From contig CANGIU010000001.1 of assembly GCA_947454255.1 (NCBI GenBank), positions 53,742-117,741 of the forward strand: a stretch of 64,000 nucleotides of DNA. Direction: 5' to 3'. The notes below the pieces were generated by a model. The model saw only the letters and a list, made by a program, of their open reading frames with translations. It had not been told where the DNA came from and did not search any database. A program made the translations under genes and the position numbers. Shown here one piece after another: positions 8,152 to 16,528 of this stretch. Position 1 is the stretch's first letter. The number at the start of each line of letters is the position of its first letter. The DNA comes from Micrococcales bacterium (GTDB taxonomy: Bacteria > Actinomycetota > Actinomycetes > Actinomycetales > Microbacteriaceae).

Positions 8152-8372
8152 TTGGAGAGTTTGTCTGTCTCGTCTTGCCAACTTATTGCTATCGGCTTTA
8201 GCTTGTCTTTATTGGCAGTTCCATGGTGGCCGCAGAAAACTAGATCACCTGAGCTAAGCACTACTCGAATAAACGCTTGCGCTCCACAGATATCGCATCG
8301 ATCTGCAGCGGTAAGCGCCGGTAATTCTGCGACAGCTTCTGTTGATTCTGGTGTCTCTTGTGTCTGATCCAT
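8148..8372 (-). CDS. Small zinc-ribbon protein (DUF7455 type)
   Basis: A 74-aa protein whose central part reads TAADRCDICGAQAFIRVVL and then LVFCGHHGTANKDKL. The CxxC...CxxH spacing suggests one bound zinc. Such short proteins are conserved beside sigA in actinobacteria; their function is unknown. The ORF track starts at 8411, but GGAGG lies 5 nt before the ATG at 8372, giving MDQTQETPEST, so I use that start. The 3' end overlaps the GatD-like stop through a shared CTAG. It is transcribed towards sigA/murT and away from parE. Confidence 0.8.
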   Translation of the reverse strand: MDQTQETPESTEAVAELPALTAADRCDICGAQAFIRVVLSSGDLVFCGHHGTANKDKLKPIAISWQDETDKLSN

Positions 8373-8499
8373 TAGTTCCTCCATACCTAGATAAACACAC
8401 AACTGTCCCATAATCTTCCTCTTTCATCTTCATTTCGCTATCTGCGAATAGTTTTCCTAGATATGAGTGTCTGAAGGCTTGCTTTCACTAGTGCTTGCT

Positions 8500-8505
8500 T
8501 AGGCT
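8500..8505 (+). promoter_or_regulatory. -10 element for leaderless parE
   Basis: TAGGCT ends exactly 6 nt before the GTG start at 8512. No Shine-Dalgarno is visible before the GTG, consistent with leaderless translation. The wider 8373-8511 gap is otherwise AT-rich with nothing recognisable. Confidence 0.6.
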
Positions 8506-8511
8506 TTAGAG

Positions 8512-10593
8512 GTGCCTACAAATGACTATTCAGCCAGACATCTCTCTGTATTAGAGGGCCTTGAAGCCGTACGCAAACGGCCTGGTATGTATATCGGTTC
8601 TACAGACAGCAGAGGCTTAATGCACTGCATCTGGGAGATCATCGACAACTCGGTCGATGAAGCCTTGGCAGGCCACGGAAAGCTCATAAACATCACCCTG
8701 CATAAAGACTCGAGTATTGAGGTCACTGACGTCGCTAGAGGCATACCCGTCGATATCGAACCCAAGACTGGCCTTAGTGGTGTCGAAGTTGTTTTTACGA
8801 AGTTGCATGCAGGTGGCAAGTTTGGTTCTGGTTCCTATGCAGCTTCAGGTGGTTTGCATGGAGTTGGCGCTTCGGTGGTCAACGCGCTGTCTGAACGCTT
8901 AGAGGTTGAAGTTGACCGAGATGGCAAAACCTGGGCGATGTCTTTCCACAGGGGAGAACCTGGAACTTTTGATGACAAAAAGGAACTTTCCCCAAAAAAC
9001 GCCTTCAAACCTTTCAAAGATAAAAGCGTCCTTCGGGAAGTTGGCAAAGTTGCCAAGGGTAAAACAGGTTCTCGAATTAGATTTTGGGCTGACCCACAGA
9101 TCTTCATCAAAGACGCAGTAATTTCACTTGAAGATCTGCTATCTCGTGCAAGACAAACCGCATTCCTGGTACCTGGTCTGAAATTAGTTGTTTCAGATCA
9201 GCGCACTGGTAAAGCAGATAATCATGAATTTCTTTTCAATGGTGGAATCACAGAGTTTGCTGATTTTCTAGCCAAGGACGCTCCCTTGAGTAACATCTGG
9301 AGACTTAGTGGATCTGGAACATACTCTGAAACTGTGCCGGTTCTCAATGCGGCTGGCAACATGGAATCGAAAGAAGTGCAACGCAGCTGTGACGTGGACG
9401 TGGTTGTTCGATGGGGAACAGACTACGACACTGAAATTAGAAGCTTCGTAAACATCATCGCAACGCCAAAGGGTGGAACACATCTTCAAGGTTTCGAGCA
9501 GGCTTTACTAAAAGTCTTCAGGGGGCAGGCAGAAGCCAACTCTAGAAAATTCAAACTTGGGTCAGAGAAGATTGAAAAAGAGGACGTGTCGGCTGGTTTG
9601 ACGGCCGTGGTGACAGTTCGCTTGCCTGAGCCTCAATTTGAAGGACAGACTAAAGAAATACTTGGAACACCTGCGATTAAGAACATCGTGGCGACAGTAG
9701 TGACTAAGGCTCTAACGGATAGGTTTAATAGCTCCAAACGCGAAGACAAGGCGCAGAGCGCTCTCGTTTTGGAAAAAGTTGTAAACGAGATGAAGTCTAG
9801 AATCTCAGCTAGAACTCATAAGGAAACTCAACGTCGCAAAACGGCTCTCGAATCATCCTCTTTACCGACCAAGCTCGTTGACTGTCGAACTCAGGACACC
9901 ATTGATTCAGAGCTCATTATCGTTGAGGGTGAGTCTGCGCTTGGAACTGCAAAATTGGCTCGCAATTCTGAATTCCAAGCGTTGCTTCCCATTCGCGGAA
10001 AGATTCTGAATGTTCAGAAGGCAGCAATCACAGACATGCTAAACAATGCTGAGTGCGCCTCGATTATTCAAGTTATTGGCGCTGGTTCGGGTAGGAGTTT
10101 TGACATTAACTCAGCACGTTACGGCAAAGTAATTCTCATGAGCGATGCGGATGTTGACGGCGCTCACATCCGAACATTGCTGCTAACACTTTTCTATAAA
10201 TACATGCGTCCACTTGTCGAAGATGGAAGGGTATTCGCTGCAGTTCCTCCGCTCCACCGAGTGATGGTTATAAACCCAGGCTCTAAAGCCAACGAGGCAA
10301 TATACACATACTCACAGGCAGAACTTGAAGCCCTGCTAGCGAAGCTCGCCAAAGCGGGAAAGAAGTACCAAGAACCAATTCAGCGCTATAAAGGCCTAGG
10401 TGAGATGGATGCAGACCAACTAGCGGAAACCACCATGGATCGAAAATCTAGAAGTTTACGTCGAGTAACGGTTGAAGATCTTCAAAAAGCTGAGGACATG
10501 TTTGAACTATTGATGGGAAATGAAGTTGCACCTCGACGCGACTTTATCGTGGATAAAGCCGACACTTTCGAAAGAGATCGAATCGACGCCTAG
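8512..10593 (+). CDS. parE: Type IIA DNA topoisomerase subunit B (topoisomerase IV ParE)
   Basis: ATPase subunit of a type IIA topoisomerase, 693 aa. GHKL ATPase motifs appear in order: VRKRPGMYIGSTDSRGLM, EIIDNSVDEALAG and GGLHGVGASVVNALS. The TOPRIM domain carries IVEGESALGTAKLARNS (usual sequence EGDSA; here Glu replaces Asp) and SDADVDGAHIRTLLLT for Mg binding. The C-terminal RYKGLGEMDADQLAETTMD is present. The location next to sigA, with parC opposite, fits the second actinobacterial type II enzyme rather than gyrase, whose genes normally lie near dnaA; from sequence alone gyrB cannot be fully excluded. GTG start, probably leaderless. The 3' end overlaps parC by 4 nt. Confidence 0.93.
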   Translation: MPTNDYSARHLSVLEGLEAVRKRPGMYIGSTDSRGLMHCIWEIIDNSVDEALAGHGKLINITLHKDSSIEVTDVARGIPVDIEPKTGLSGVEVVFTKLHAGGKFGSGSYAASGGLHGVGASVVNALSERLEVEVDRDGKTWAMSFHRGEPGTFDDKKELSPKNAFKPFKDKSVLREVGKVAKGKTGSRIRFWADPQIFIKDAVISLEDLLSRARQTAFLVPGLKLVVSDQRTGKADNHEFLFNGGITEFADFLAKDAPLSNIWRLSGSGTYSETVPVLNAAGNMESKEVQRSCDVDVVVRWGTDYDTEIRSFVNIIATPKGGTHLQGFEQALLKVFRGQAEANSRKFKLGSEKIEKEDVSAGLTAVVTVRLPEPQFEGQTKEILGTPAIKNIVATVVTKALTDRFNSSKREDKAQSALVLEKVVNEMKSRISARTHKETQRRKTALESSSLPTKLVDCRTQDTIDSELIIVEGESALGTAKLARNSEFQALLPIRGKILNVQKAAITDMLNNAECASIIQVIGAGSGRSFDINSARYGKVILMSDADVDGAHIRTLLLTLFYKYMRPLVEDGRVFAAVPPLHRVMVINPGSKANEAIYTYSQAELEALLAKLAKAGKKYQEPIQRYKGLGEMDADQLAETTMDRKSRSLRRVTVEDLQKAEDMFELLMGNEVAPRRDFIVDKADTFERDRIDA

Positions 10594-13016
10594 GCGTTTC
10601 CGGCTGAGATTATCGTTGCGCTAAGAGGGGTTCCCGAGGCGTCTCGCTTAGCCAATGTTGTTTCAACTTCTAAAGGCTTGCCAGAAGAGGATGCCGTCAG
10701 TATTGGGCTGTTACCAACGTATGCAAAGTAAAGCTGATTCTCATCTCTAATGAACTTGTGAGCTCTAACACCCCCTGTTGCTCGGCCTTTAGCTGGGAAT
10801 TCAGTAAGCAAGGTTATTTTGGAACTTCCTGAGTCAACTGCTCCCAGGGAATCACTATTGTTAGCCGCAGTTAGAACTTGGGTGGCCTTAGTCGGCGAAA
10901 TCGATGTGAAGTATATTGCCTTCGCGCCGTCAGCAAGCTTGATTCCTGCCATACCGGCAGCCCCGCGTCCTTGTGCTCGAACAGTTTCAGCACTGAATCT
11001 AAGAAGTTGGGCGTCATCGCTCACAAAAATCAGTTCGTCCTTGTCAGTACTTAGCTCTGCACCAACCAATTGGTCGCCAGGCTTTAGGGAGATTATGTCG
11101 AATTCCGATTTTGGAAGCCAATCTCCTGTGATGCGTTTGACGCTACCTTGTTGAGTTCCGACAGCGATAGTTGTCTTCTCTGACAACTCAAAAGCGCCTA
11201 GCACCTTTACGTTTTTGGCTAGCCCTAGGAACTCTGCTACAGAGAGGCTGCTTCCAGGATCGAAACTTCCCTCAATTCCAGGAATGTCACTGGCATGAAC
11301 GCGATGCATCACGCCATCTGTCGAGAGAAATCCGATATCACTTCTTGTTGTCGTTGAAACTAGATGCCGGACAGCGTCGTGCTTTTTACGTTTAGTTCCG
11401 GTGCTGGCTAGTTCACTTGTTCTAAGAACCTGCCCGCTTGAGGTAAGGATTATGTGGCAAGGCGAGTCTGCCAATTGAGCATCAATGGCTGAAGCCTTTG
11501 CAGCGCTTACTGGCTTTATTTCAGTGATTCCATCAGAGATGGTTGTCCTTCTGTCATCGCCATACTTATCCGACACTTCTTGAAGCTCCCGTGAAACTAC
11601 TTCTTTCAAGTTCTTTTCACTGGATAAAATCTTTCGCAGATCAGCGATCTCTTTCTCAAGTGTTTTCGATTCGTTCTCGAGCTCTAACTTAGAAAACTTG
11701 GTAAGTCTTCTGAGCTTCAGCTCGAGAATATATTCAGCTTGAATCTCCGAGAGTGTAAATCGCTTCATTAGTTTTGTTCTGGCATCATCAACTTCATCAG
11801 CTGCGCGAATAATCTTGATAACCTCATCAATACTGAGAATGGCTTTTAGTAAGCCTTCTACCAAGTGCAAGCGAGCAAGCTTTTTCCCAAGTCTGTTTTC
11901 ACTTCTACGTTTTGTCACAACAATTCGATGAGCTAGGTAGACTCCGAGCATTTCCCTAAGTCCGAGGGTTTCAGGTCGGCCTTCAACAAGTGAAACGTTA
12001 TTGATGCTAAATGATTCCTCTAGCGGGGTGAATCTGTAGAGGAGATCCAGGACAACGTTTGGATCAAAGCCAGTCTTCAGTTCGATCACTAGTTTCAACC
12101 CGTTGGCCCGATCTGTCAGATCGATCACATCTGAGATGCCCTGCAACTTCTTTGAACCAACACCATCCTTAATCTTTTCAATTACGCGCTCTGGCCCAAC
12201 TAAATAGGGAAGTTCCGTCACGACCAAAGCCAATTTTCTTGGAGATACTGATTCGATGCTGACTCTAGCGCGGGTCTTAAAACTTCCTCTACCGGTTTCG
12301 TAGGCTTCTTTGATGCCATCAGTACCCATGATGATTCCACCGGTGGGGAGGTCAGGTCCTGGGATGTATTTCATAAGATCAATAGATTCAAGTTTGGTGT
12401 TGTTCAGTAGCGCAATAGCTCCAGCAATCACCTCACGCATGTTGTGTGGAGCCATGTTTGTAGCCATACCAACAGCGATACCTGCTGATCCATTTACAAG
12501 CAAATTAGGGAAAGCAGCTGGAAGAACTTCAGGTTCGGATAGCTGCGCGTCGTAGTTTGGTTTGAAATCGACAACATCCTCATCCAAGCCCTCATTCATA
12601 AGAAGTGCTGCGGGCGCAAGCCTGGTTTCTGTATAACGAGCAGCTGCAGGTCCATCATCCAAAGAACCGAAGTTTCCATGGCCATCAATTAGTGGAACCC
12701 TAAGCGTGAATGGCTGAGCCATGCGAACCATTGCATCGTAAATAGCTCCGTCACCATGGGGGTGAAGCTTGCCCATAACTTCTCCACTAACGCGGGCAGA
12801 TTTCACGTGACCTCGGTCTGGCCTGAGGCCCATTTCTCCCATTTGGAAAATAATTCTTCGCTGAACAGGCTTTAGACCATCTCGGGCATCTGGTAACGCA
12901 CGGGCATAAATTACTGAGTAGGAGTATTCAAGAAAAGAATCACTGAGCTCTTGAATTAGCTCTATATCAACAATTCGCTCTTCAGGGAATCGCTCTCCAG
13001 GCTTTTGCTCGGTCAT
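10590..13016 (-). CDS. parC: Type IIA DNA topoisomerase subunit A (topoisomerase IV ParC)
   Basis: DNA-breaking and rejoining subunit, 808 aa, partner of ParE. The winged-helix region has GLKPVQRRIIFQMGEMGL, KLHPHGDGAIYDAMVRMAQ (quinolone-determining region, Gly at the position of E. coli GyrA Ser83) and AARYTETRL with the active-site tyrosine, near residue 120. A long coiled coil follows (KLELENESKTLEKEIADLRK). The C-terminal third is the beta-pinwheel (GRGAAGMAGIKL, GRATGGVRAHKF). It is transcribed towards parE, so both subunits come from separate promoters. Only 11 nt separate its start from the divergent phosphodiesterase start. I see weak purine-rich sequence but no clear Shine-Dalgarno. 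Confidence 0.93.
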   Translation of the reverse strand: MTEQKPGERFPEERIVDIELIQELSDSFLEYSYSVIYARALPDARDGLKPVQRRIIFQMGEMGLRPDRGHVKSARVSGEVMGKLHPHGDGAIYDAMVRMAQPFTLRVPLIDGHGNFGSLDDGPAAARYTETRLAPAALLMNEGLDEDVVDFKPNYDAQLSEPEVLPAAFPNLLVNGSAGIAVGMATNMAPHNMREVIAGAIALLNNTKLESIDLMKYIPGPDLPTGGIIMGTDGIKEAYETGRGSFKTRARVSIESVSPRKLALVVTELPYLVGPERVIEKIKDGVGSKKLQGISDVIDLTDRANGLKLVIELKTGFDPNVVLDLLYRFTPLEESFSINNVSLVEGRPETLGLREMLGVYLAHRIVVTKRRSENRLGKKLARLHLVEGLLKAILSIDEVIKIIRAADEVDDARTKLMKRFTLSEIQAEYILELKLRRLTKFSKLELENESKTLEKEIADLRKILSSEKNLKEVVSRELQEVSDKYGDDRRTTISDGITEIKPVSAAKASAIDAQLADSPCHIILTSSGQVLRTSELASTGTKRKKHDAVRHLVSTTTRSDIGFLSTDGVMHRVHASDIPGIEGSFDPGSSLSVAEFLGLAKNVKVLGAFELSEKTTIAVGTQQGSVKRITGDWLPKSEFDIISLKPGDQLVGAELSTDKDELIFVSDDAQLLRFSAETVRAQGRGAAGMAGIKLADGAKAIYFTSISPTKATQVLTAANNSDSLGAVDSGSSKITLLTEFPAKGRATGGVRAHKFIRDENQLYFAYVGNSPILTASSSGKPLEVETTLAKRDASGTPLSATIISAGNA

Positions 13017-13021
13017 AGTCT
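13016..13021 (+). promoter_or_regulatory. -10 element for leaderless phosphodiesterase gene
   Basis: TAGTCT ends 6 nt before TTG 13028. The first base of the hexamer is also the last base of the CAT that encodes the parC start codon on the other strand. The eleven bases TAGTCTTTCGT also occur at the RCC1-gene promoter (30393). Confidence 0.55.
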
Positions 13022-13027
13022 TTCGTC

Positions 13028-14179
13028 TTGAATTCGCTGCGCTATGGCAGACTGGTTCGGATGCTTACGATGCTACCTTCAGCCCCCAAATCATTGGGGA
13101 GGCTTGGCGATGTGTTGATAAGCGCCCTTAATTCAGTAATTGGCGTGGATAACCCCCTAGCACTAGCGTCTAAGCGCTCTGTTTGCGTGATTCTGATTGA
13201 CGGCCTCGGTGCCCACAACCTTAAAGGGGCTGGAGCACATGCCAGTTTCATGAATTCAATGCCCTCAGAGCCAGCGATGTGCTGGTTTCCAGCCACTACT
13301 GCAACATCCATTACTTCATTTGCCACATCCAGTTCACCTTGGTCGAATGGCTTCCTCGGCTACCAAGTGCTGGATAGAAGCAATAGCAAACAAATGAACC
13401 TACTTTCCGGATGGTCTGATTTTGCCTCTGGCCAGGAGTATCAAAAACTTCCCACTGTTGCAGAACAAGCACTTAGCAGCAACGTGTTATTTCATACCAT
13501 CGCGCCCGCCGCATACGAACGCTCTGGATTCACTGGAGCAACCATGCGAGGTGGTTCCTTCCATGGGGTTAACGGCATTGAGGATCGCTTCAACAGGGCT
13601 AAGCAATTGCTCAGCGATACAACTTCAAAAGTCATTTATTTATACATTCCCGAACTCGATCAGATAGCCCATTCCCAAGGTTGTGGATCAACAGCCTGGC
13701 TCAATCAATTGGAACAAGTCGATTCGCTCGTTCGAGTGCTTTCTGGAAATTTAGCGAAGACAGCTGGATTAGTTGTTACTGCAGACCATGGTGTTGTTGA
13801 TGTTCCAAAAGAGAGTCACATATATCTGGATGAAATAGTTTCAGGAGATCATTTCGAATTCGTCGGGGGAGACACTAGAGCTTTGTATCTTTACCTCAAA
13901 GATCCATCCAACGTATCAAAAATCAGAACACTACTAGAAGAGAAGCTGGGGGACACTTGCTACATAACCACCACAGAAGAACTCACCAGTGCGGGATATT
14001 GGCAGTCGCTTGATCCAATCTCAATGAATGTATCTCCAGACCTTATGGTCCTTGCCAAGAAGAAGGTAGCACTGTATCACCGAGATTTTGCTAAGTCGAA
14101 ATCGATGCAAATGGTTGGCCACCACGGTTCAATCTCAAGTGAAGAGCTTGCCATACCGCTAATTAAAATTGGCTTTTAG
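13028..14179 (+). CDS. Alkaline phosphatase superfamily phosphodiesterase/nucleotide pyrophosphatase
   Basis: A 383-aa soluble member of the alkaline-phosphatase superfamily. Metal and nucleophile sites are visible: VCVILIDGLGAHNL (metal Asp), WFPATTATSITSFATSS (Thr nucleophile near residue 95), YIPELDQIAHSQG (Asp/His), VVTADHGVVDVP (Asp-His) and MVGHHGSISSEE (final His). The family hydrolyses phosphodiesters or nucleotide pyrophosphates; the substrate is not known. Start choice: TTG 13028 follows TAGTCT at the leaderless spacing, so I keep the full ORF. ATG 13061 and 13070 are alternatives, with MLPSAPKSLG being a family-like beginning. Its 3' end overlaps sepH by 4 nt. Confidence 0.85.
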   Translation: MNSLRYGRLVRMLTMLPSAPKSLGRLGDVLISALNSVIGVDNPLALASKRSVCVILIDGLGAHNLKGAGAHASFMNSMPSEPAMCWFPATTATSITSFATSSSPWSNGFLGYQVLDRSNSKQMNLLSGWSDFASGQEYQKLPTVAEQALSSNVLFHTIAPAAYERSGFTGATMRGGSFHGVNGIEDRFNRAKQLLSDTTSKVIYLYIPELDQIAHSQGCGSTAWLNQLEQVDSLVRVLSGNLAKTAGLVVTADHGVVDVPKESHIYLDEIVSGDHFEFVGGDTRALYLYLKDPSNVSKIRTLLEEKLGDTCYITTTEELTSAGYWQSLDPISMNVSPDLMVLAKKKVALYHRDFAKSKSMQMVGHHGSISSEELAIPLIKIGF

Positions 14180-15147
14180 AATTCTTCTTCATCATCTTGC
14201 TTTGAACCAAACAAAACTTCTGCCCAACGACTAGTTGCAGCCGGAGGAGTTACAGGTTCAGCTATCTCTTCTACCGGAATTTCTTGGACCTCAAGAGGTT
14301 CTTCTTCCAAATCTTCGTCGATAACTTCATCGCCATTGTCTAGAGGTTCGTCCAAGTAAGTGGACTCAAAAATGCTCTCAGGCTCTTCTGGCATGATTCT
14401 CAGAATCGGGCGACTTGATGTATCTTCCTGAACGGGTAAAACTTCAGTCTGTGGTTCATCAACAATTTCAGGAACTACTGAGAGAGATGTTTGTGTTTCT
14501 ACAACTTCAGCGACTTCCATAACAGGGTGAACAAAACTGCTCGCAATAGCCTCCTGTGTAGCTGGTGAAGAGTCATTAGTCCTCGAGAGGTTAAGCGTCA
14601 TGCCATTGGAAAGTTGAATTGCTGTTTGATTCTCAGGAGTCAAGAGCAAAAGTTTAGGGTTGAATGACCAAGTAGCAGCACCTTGAGTCCCAGAGATTTC
14701 GAAGTTGACTGTTACAAGCCACTGTCCATCGACCGATTTCTTTGAGAACCAGTTCAGCAGGCTTGCATTGTTGGTCCTGAGACGATCATCCATGACCAAC
14801 CCGAACTCGATATGAGCGGGATCAGCGAACCTATCAGTTGCAAGATTCAGTCGAACGTTTCTAGCCAAACTAACGACGTGGTTGAGTTCTGAAACTATTG
14901 GCGCGCCAAACTTTCGGATTGAATCTTCATCTCCTGGGTTGCTTAGTAGCAATTGTTCGATTGTGGTGCCGAGCCGGATTTGCTCCTGAATTTCCCTTGG
15001 AGTCAGGGCTTGGCCAGACGAGGCTGGTTTTCTGCTCTTAAGAGCTTTTAGCAAATCCTCTGTTATCTCAAGGTTGTGCTTAGTGCCATCCTGAGCCTCG
15101 AGTTCGAGATGGCTGGTAGTGACACCTGTGATGCGTAAATCGGCCAT
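14176..15147 (-). CDS. sepH: Septation protein SepH (DUF3071)
   Basis: Actinobacterial cell-division protein that in Streptomyces binds FtsZ and promotes its assembly. The N-terminal domain MADLRITGVTTSHLELEAQD through SLARNVRLNLATDRF (residues 1-about 115) is the conserved DUF3071/helix-turn-helix part. A long acidic, proline-containing linker follows (EEEPLEVQEIPVEEIAEP). The C-terminal SRWAEVLFGSKQDDEEEF keeps the short conserved SWxEhhFG-like motif. The track starts at 15177, but AAGGAGG lies 5 nt before ATG 15147, which gives the family's usual N-terminus, so I use that. 323 aa. Confidence 0.92.
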   Translation of the reverse strand: MADLRITGVTTSHLELEAQDGTKHNLEITEDLLKALKSRKPASSGQALTPREIQEQIRLGTTIEQLLLSNPGDEDSIRKFGAPIVSELNHVVSLARNVRLNLATDRFADPAHIEFGLVMDDRLRTNNASLLNWFSKKSVDGQWLVTVNFEISGTQGAATWSFNPKLLLLTPENQTAIQLSNGMTLNLSRTNDSSPATQEAIASSFVHPVMEVAEVVETQTSLSVVPEIVDEPQTEVLPVQEDTSSRPILRIMPEEPESIFESTYLDEPLDNGDEVIDEDLEEEPLEVQEIPVEEIAEPVTPPAATSRWAEVLFGSKQDDEEEF

Positions 15148-15334
15148 TATGCCCTCCTTCGGATAGTTTCGCACCATTTTGAGGCATTAACTGGTTCATT
15201 ACTAGTGTGCCGCGACACGCCAAAAGGTTCGATTACCTGAGAACTTGCTGATTATGGTCTCTAATGTATTTGCATTATCGGTTTCGATGCGTGAGACTTC
15301 CTGCGCCGAACCATTTTGTTTGAAAGGAAAGTAA

Positions 15335-15625
15335 TTGGCTACCGATTACGACGCCCCCCGCAAGAACGACGACGATACAGAGTCGCTGGAGGCAATCAAA
15401 GACCGTATTCCTGAGGGAACCACGGCAAGTTCAGATGTCGATGACGCCGATCATTCAGACTCATTCGCTATCCCTGAGGTTGCCAATGAGGAACTTGATG
15501 TTGTCGTGGTTCCGAAGCAGGAGGACGAGTTCACTTGCAGTGAGTGTTTCATTGTTAAGCACCATTCACAAAAAGCACGTAAAGACGGTCAATATGGGCC
15601 AGTCTGTGTTGATTGTTTCAACTAG
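15335..15625 (+). CDS. DUF4193 domain-containing protein
   Basis: A 96-aa actinobacterial protein of unknown function. It begins MATDYDAPRKNDDDTESLE, the typical family start, has an acidic middle, and ends with a probable zinc site: EFTCSECFIVKHHSQKA and GPVCVDCFN (CxxC...CxxC). TTG start with GAAAGG about 7 nt upstream. The 187-nt divergent gap from sepH (15148-15334) holds both promoters and a short GTGT/ACAC repeat, but I could not fix the elements. The 3' end overlaps the convergent DUF3093 gene by 8 nt. Confidence 0.87.
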   Translation: MATDYDAPRKNDDDTESLEAIKDRIPEGTTASSDVDDADHSDSFAIPEVANEELDVVVVPKQEDEFTCSECFIVKHHSQKARKDGQYGPVCVDCFN

Positions 15626-16076
15626 CACCAATAGTTAGGGCTTCGGCTAGCTGTTTAGGCTTTCTGGTTGAAAGAAGCCAATACGGGGTTGGATCATTAG
15701 CATCCTGTATTTCGATTTTTAGTAATCCTTTTATTCCTACTTGAAAACGTACAAATGCTTTGGGATTTAGTTTTGGTCCGCGTTCAGAAAATGCTTCCTT
15801 AGTTTCGATAACTGCTACTGCTCCTAAGAATGACTTAGGAACCTGAGCTCTACCGACAATAAGAGAAGTTTTTGACACTTTGATGGTTGTTGCCGTAATC
15901 ACACTTAGACCAACAATGAGTAGTTCAGATGCAATCATCGTAAATAGTGCCCAAAAACTATCAAAGGCAAGAACCACAAGGAAAAGAGCAATTGGGACAA
16001 ATAGCGATCCTAGGTAAAACGACGGTCCTGGAACTAGTCGCTCTCTGTATAGGGTTCCCGACTGAATTTTGTCCAT
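15618..16076 (-). CDS. DUF3093 membrane protein
   Basis: A 152-aa membrane protein of the actinobacterial DUF3093 family, function unknown. It begins MDKIQSGTLYRERLVPGPSF, then has two adjacent hydrophobic segments (about residues 20-38 and 42-62, YLGSLFVPIALFLVVLAF and the next). A soluble PH-like part follows (FVRFQVGIKGLLKIEIQDA, TPYWLLSTRKPKQLAEAL). dut is its usual divergent neighbour in the class. The ATG lies only 17 nt from the dut ATG, and both follow overlapping -10 hexamers, so translation should be leaderless. Confidence 0.87.
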   Translation of the reverse strand: MDKIQSGTLYRERLVPGPSFYLGSLFVPIALFLVVLAFDSFWALFTMIASELLIVGLSVITATTIKVSKTSLIVGRAQVPKSFLGAVAVIETKEAFSERGPKLNPKAFVRFQVGIKGLLKIEIQDANDPTPYWLLSTRKPKQLAEALTIGAS

Positions 16077-16081
16077 GCGTT

Positions 16082-16087
16082 TAGAAT
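16082..16087 (+). promoter_or_regulatory. -10 element for leaderless dut
   Basis: TAGAAT ends 6 nt before the dut ATG at 16094. Five of its six bases are shared with the opposite-strand -10 of the DUF3093 gene. Confidence 0.7.
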
Positions 16088-16088
16088 A
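16083..16088 (-). promoter_or_regulatory. -10 element for leaderless DUF3093 gene
   Basis: Read on the minus strand this is TATTCT, ending 6 nt before the DUF3093 ATG at 16076. Together with the dut -10 it forms TAGAATA, so one site should serve both directions. Confidence 0.68.
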
Positions 16089-16093
16089 CGCTC

Positions 16094-16528
16094 ATGACAA
16101 CTTTTGAGGTGCTAATTACCTGTACTGAGGAATTCATGCCAAGCATGGGAAACCCAGGTGATGCCGGTTACGACCTTAGAAGCACTTTGGACTTAGTTCT
16201 AAAACCGGGACAAAGGTCTCTTATCCCAACTGGAGTGAGCATTGCTCTGCCAGAAGGATACGTTGGCTTAGTCCACCCCCGCAGTGGCTTAGCTGCAAAG
16301 CATGGGGTCACAGTTCTAAATGCACCAGGAACAGTTGATGCTGGTTATCGAGGTGAGATTGCTGTGACTCTTATAAATCATGGTGACACAGACTTCGCAA
16401 TTGCTAAAGGTGATCGCATTGCACAAATAGTTTTTCAGAAGTTTGAAGTTGCAAGCTTTGTTCAAGTGAGTCAATTGCCTGGATCGATGCGCGGGGCTGC
16501 TGGTTTTGGGTCTACGGGTGTCAAATAA
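16094..16528 (+). CDS. dut: dUTP diphosphatase
   Basis: Trimeric dUTPase, converting dUTP to dUMP and pyrophosphate; it keeps uracil out of DNA and feeds thymidylate synthesis. All five motifs are visible in 144 aa: GDAGYDLRS (I), PRSGLAAKHGV (II), NAPGTVDAGYRGEI (III), GDRIAQIVFQK (IV) and the C-terminal arm GAAGFGSTG (V, with Ala where RGxGGFGSTG is usual). The start is fixed by the leaderless -10. DUF3710 follows with a TAATG stop-start overlap, so dut, DUF3710 and DUF3159 form one transcript. Confidence 0.96.
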   Translation: MTTFEVLITCTEEFMPSMGNPGDAGYDLRSTLDLVLKPGQRSLIPTGVSIALPEGYVGLVHPRSGLAAKHGVTVLNAPGTVDAGYRGEIAVTLINHGDTDFAIAKGDRIAQIVFQKFEVASFVQVSQLPGSMRGAAGFGSTGVK

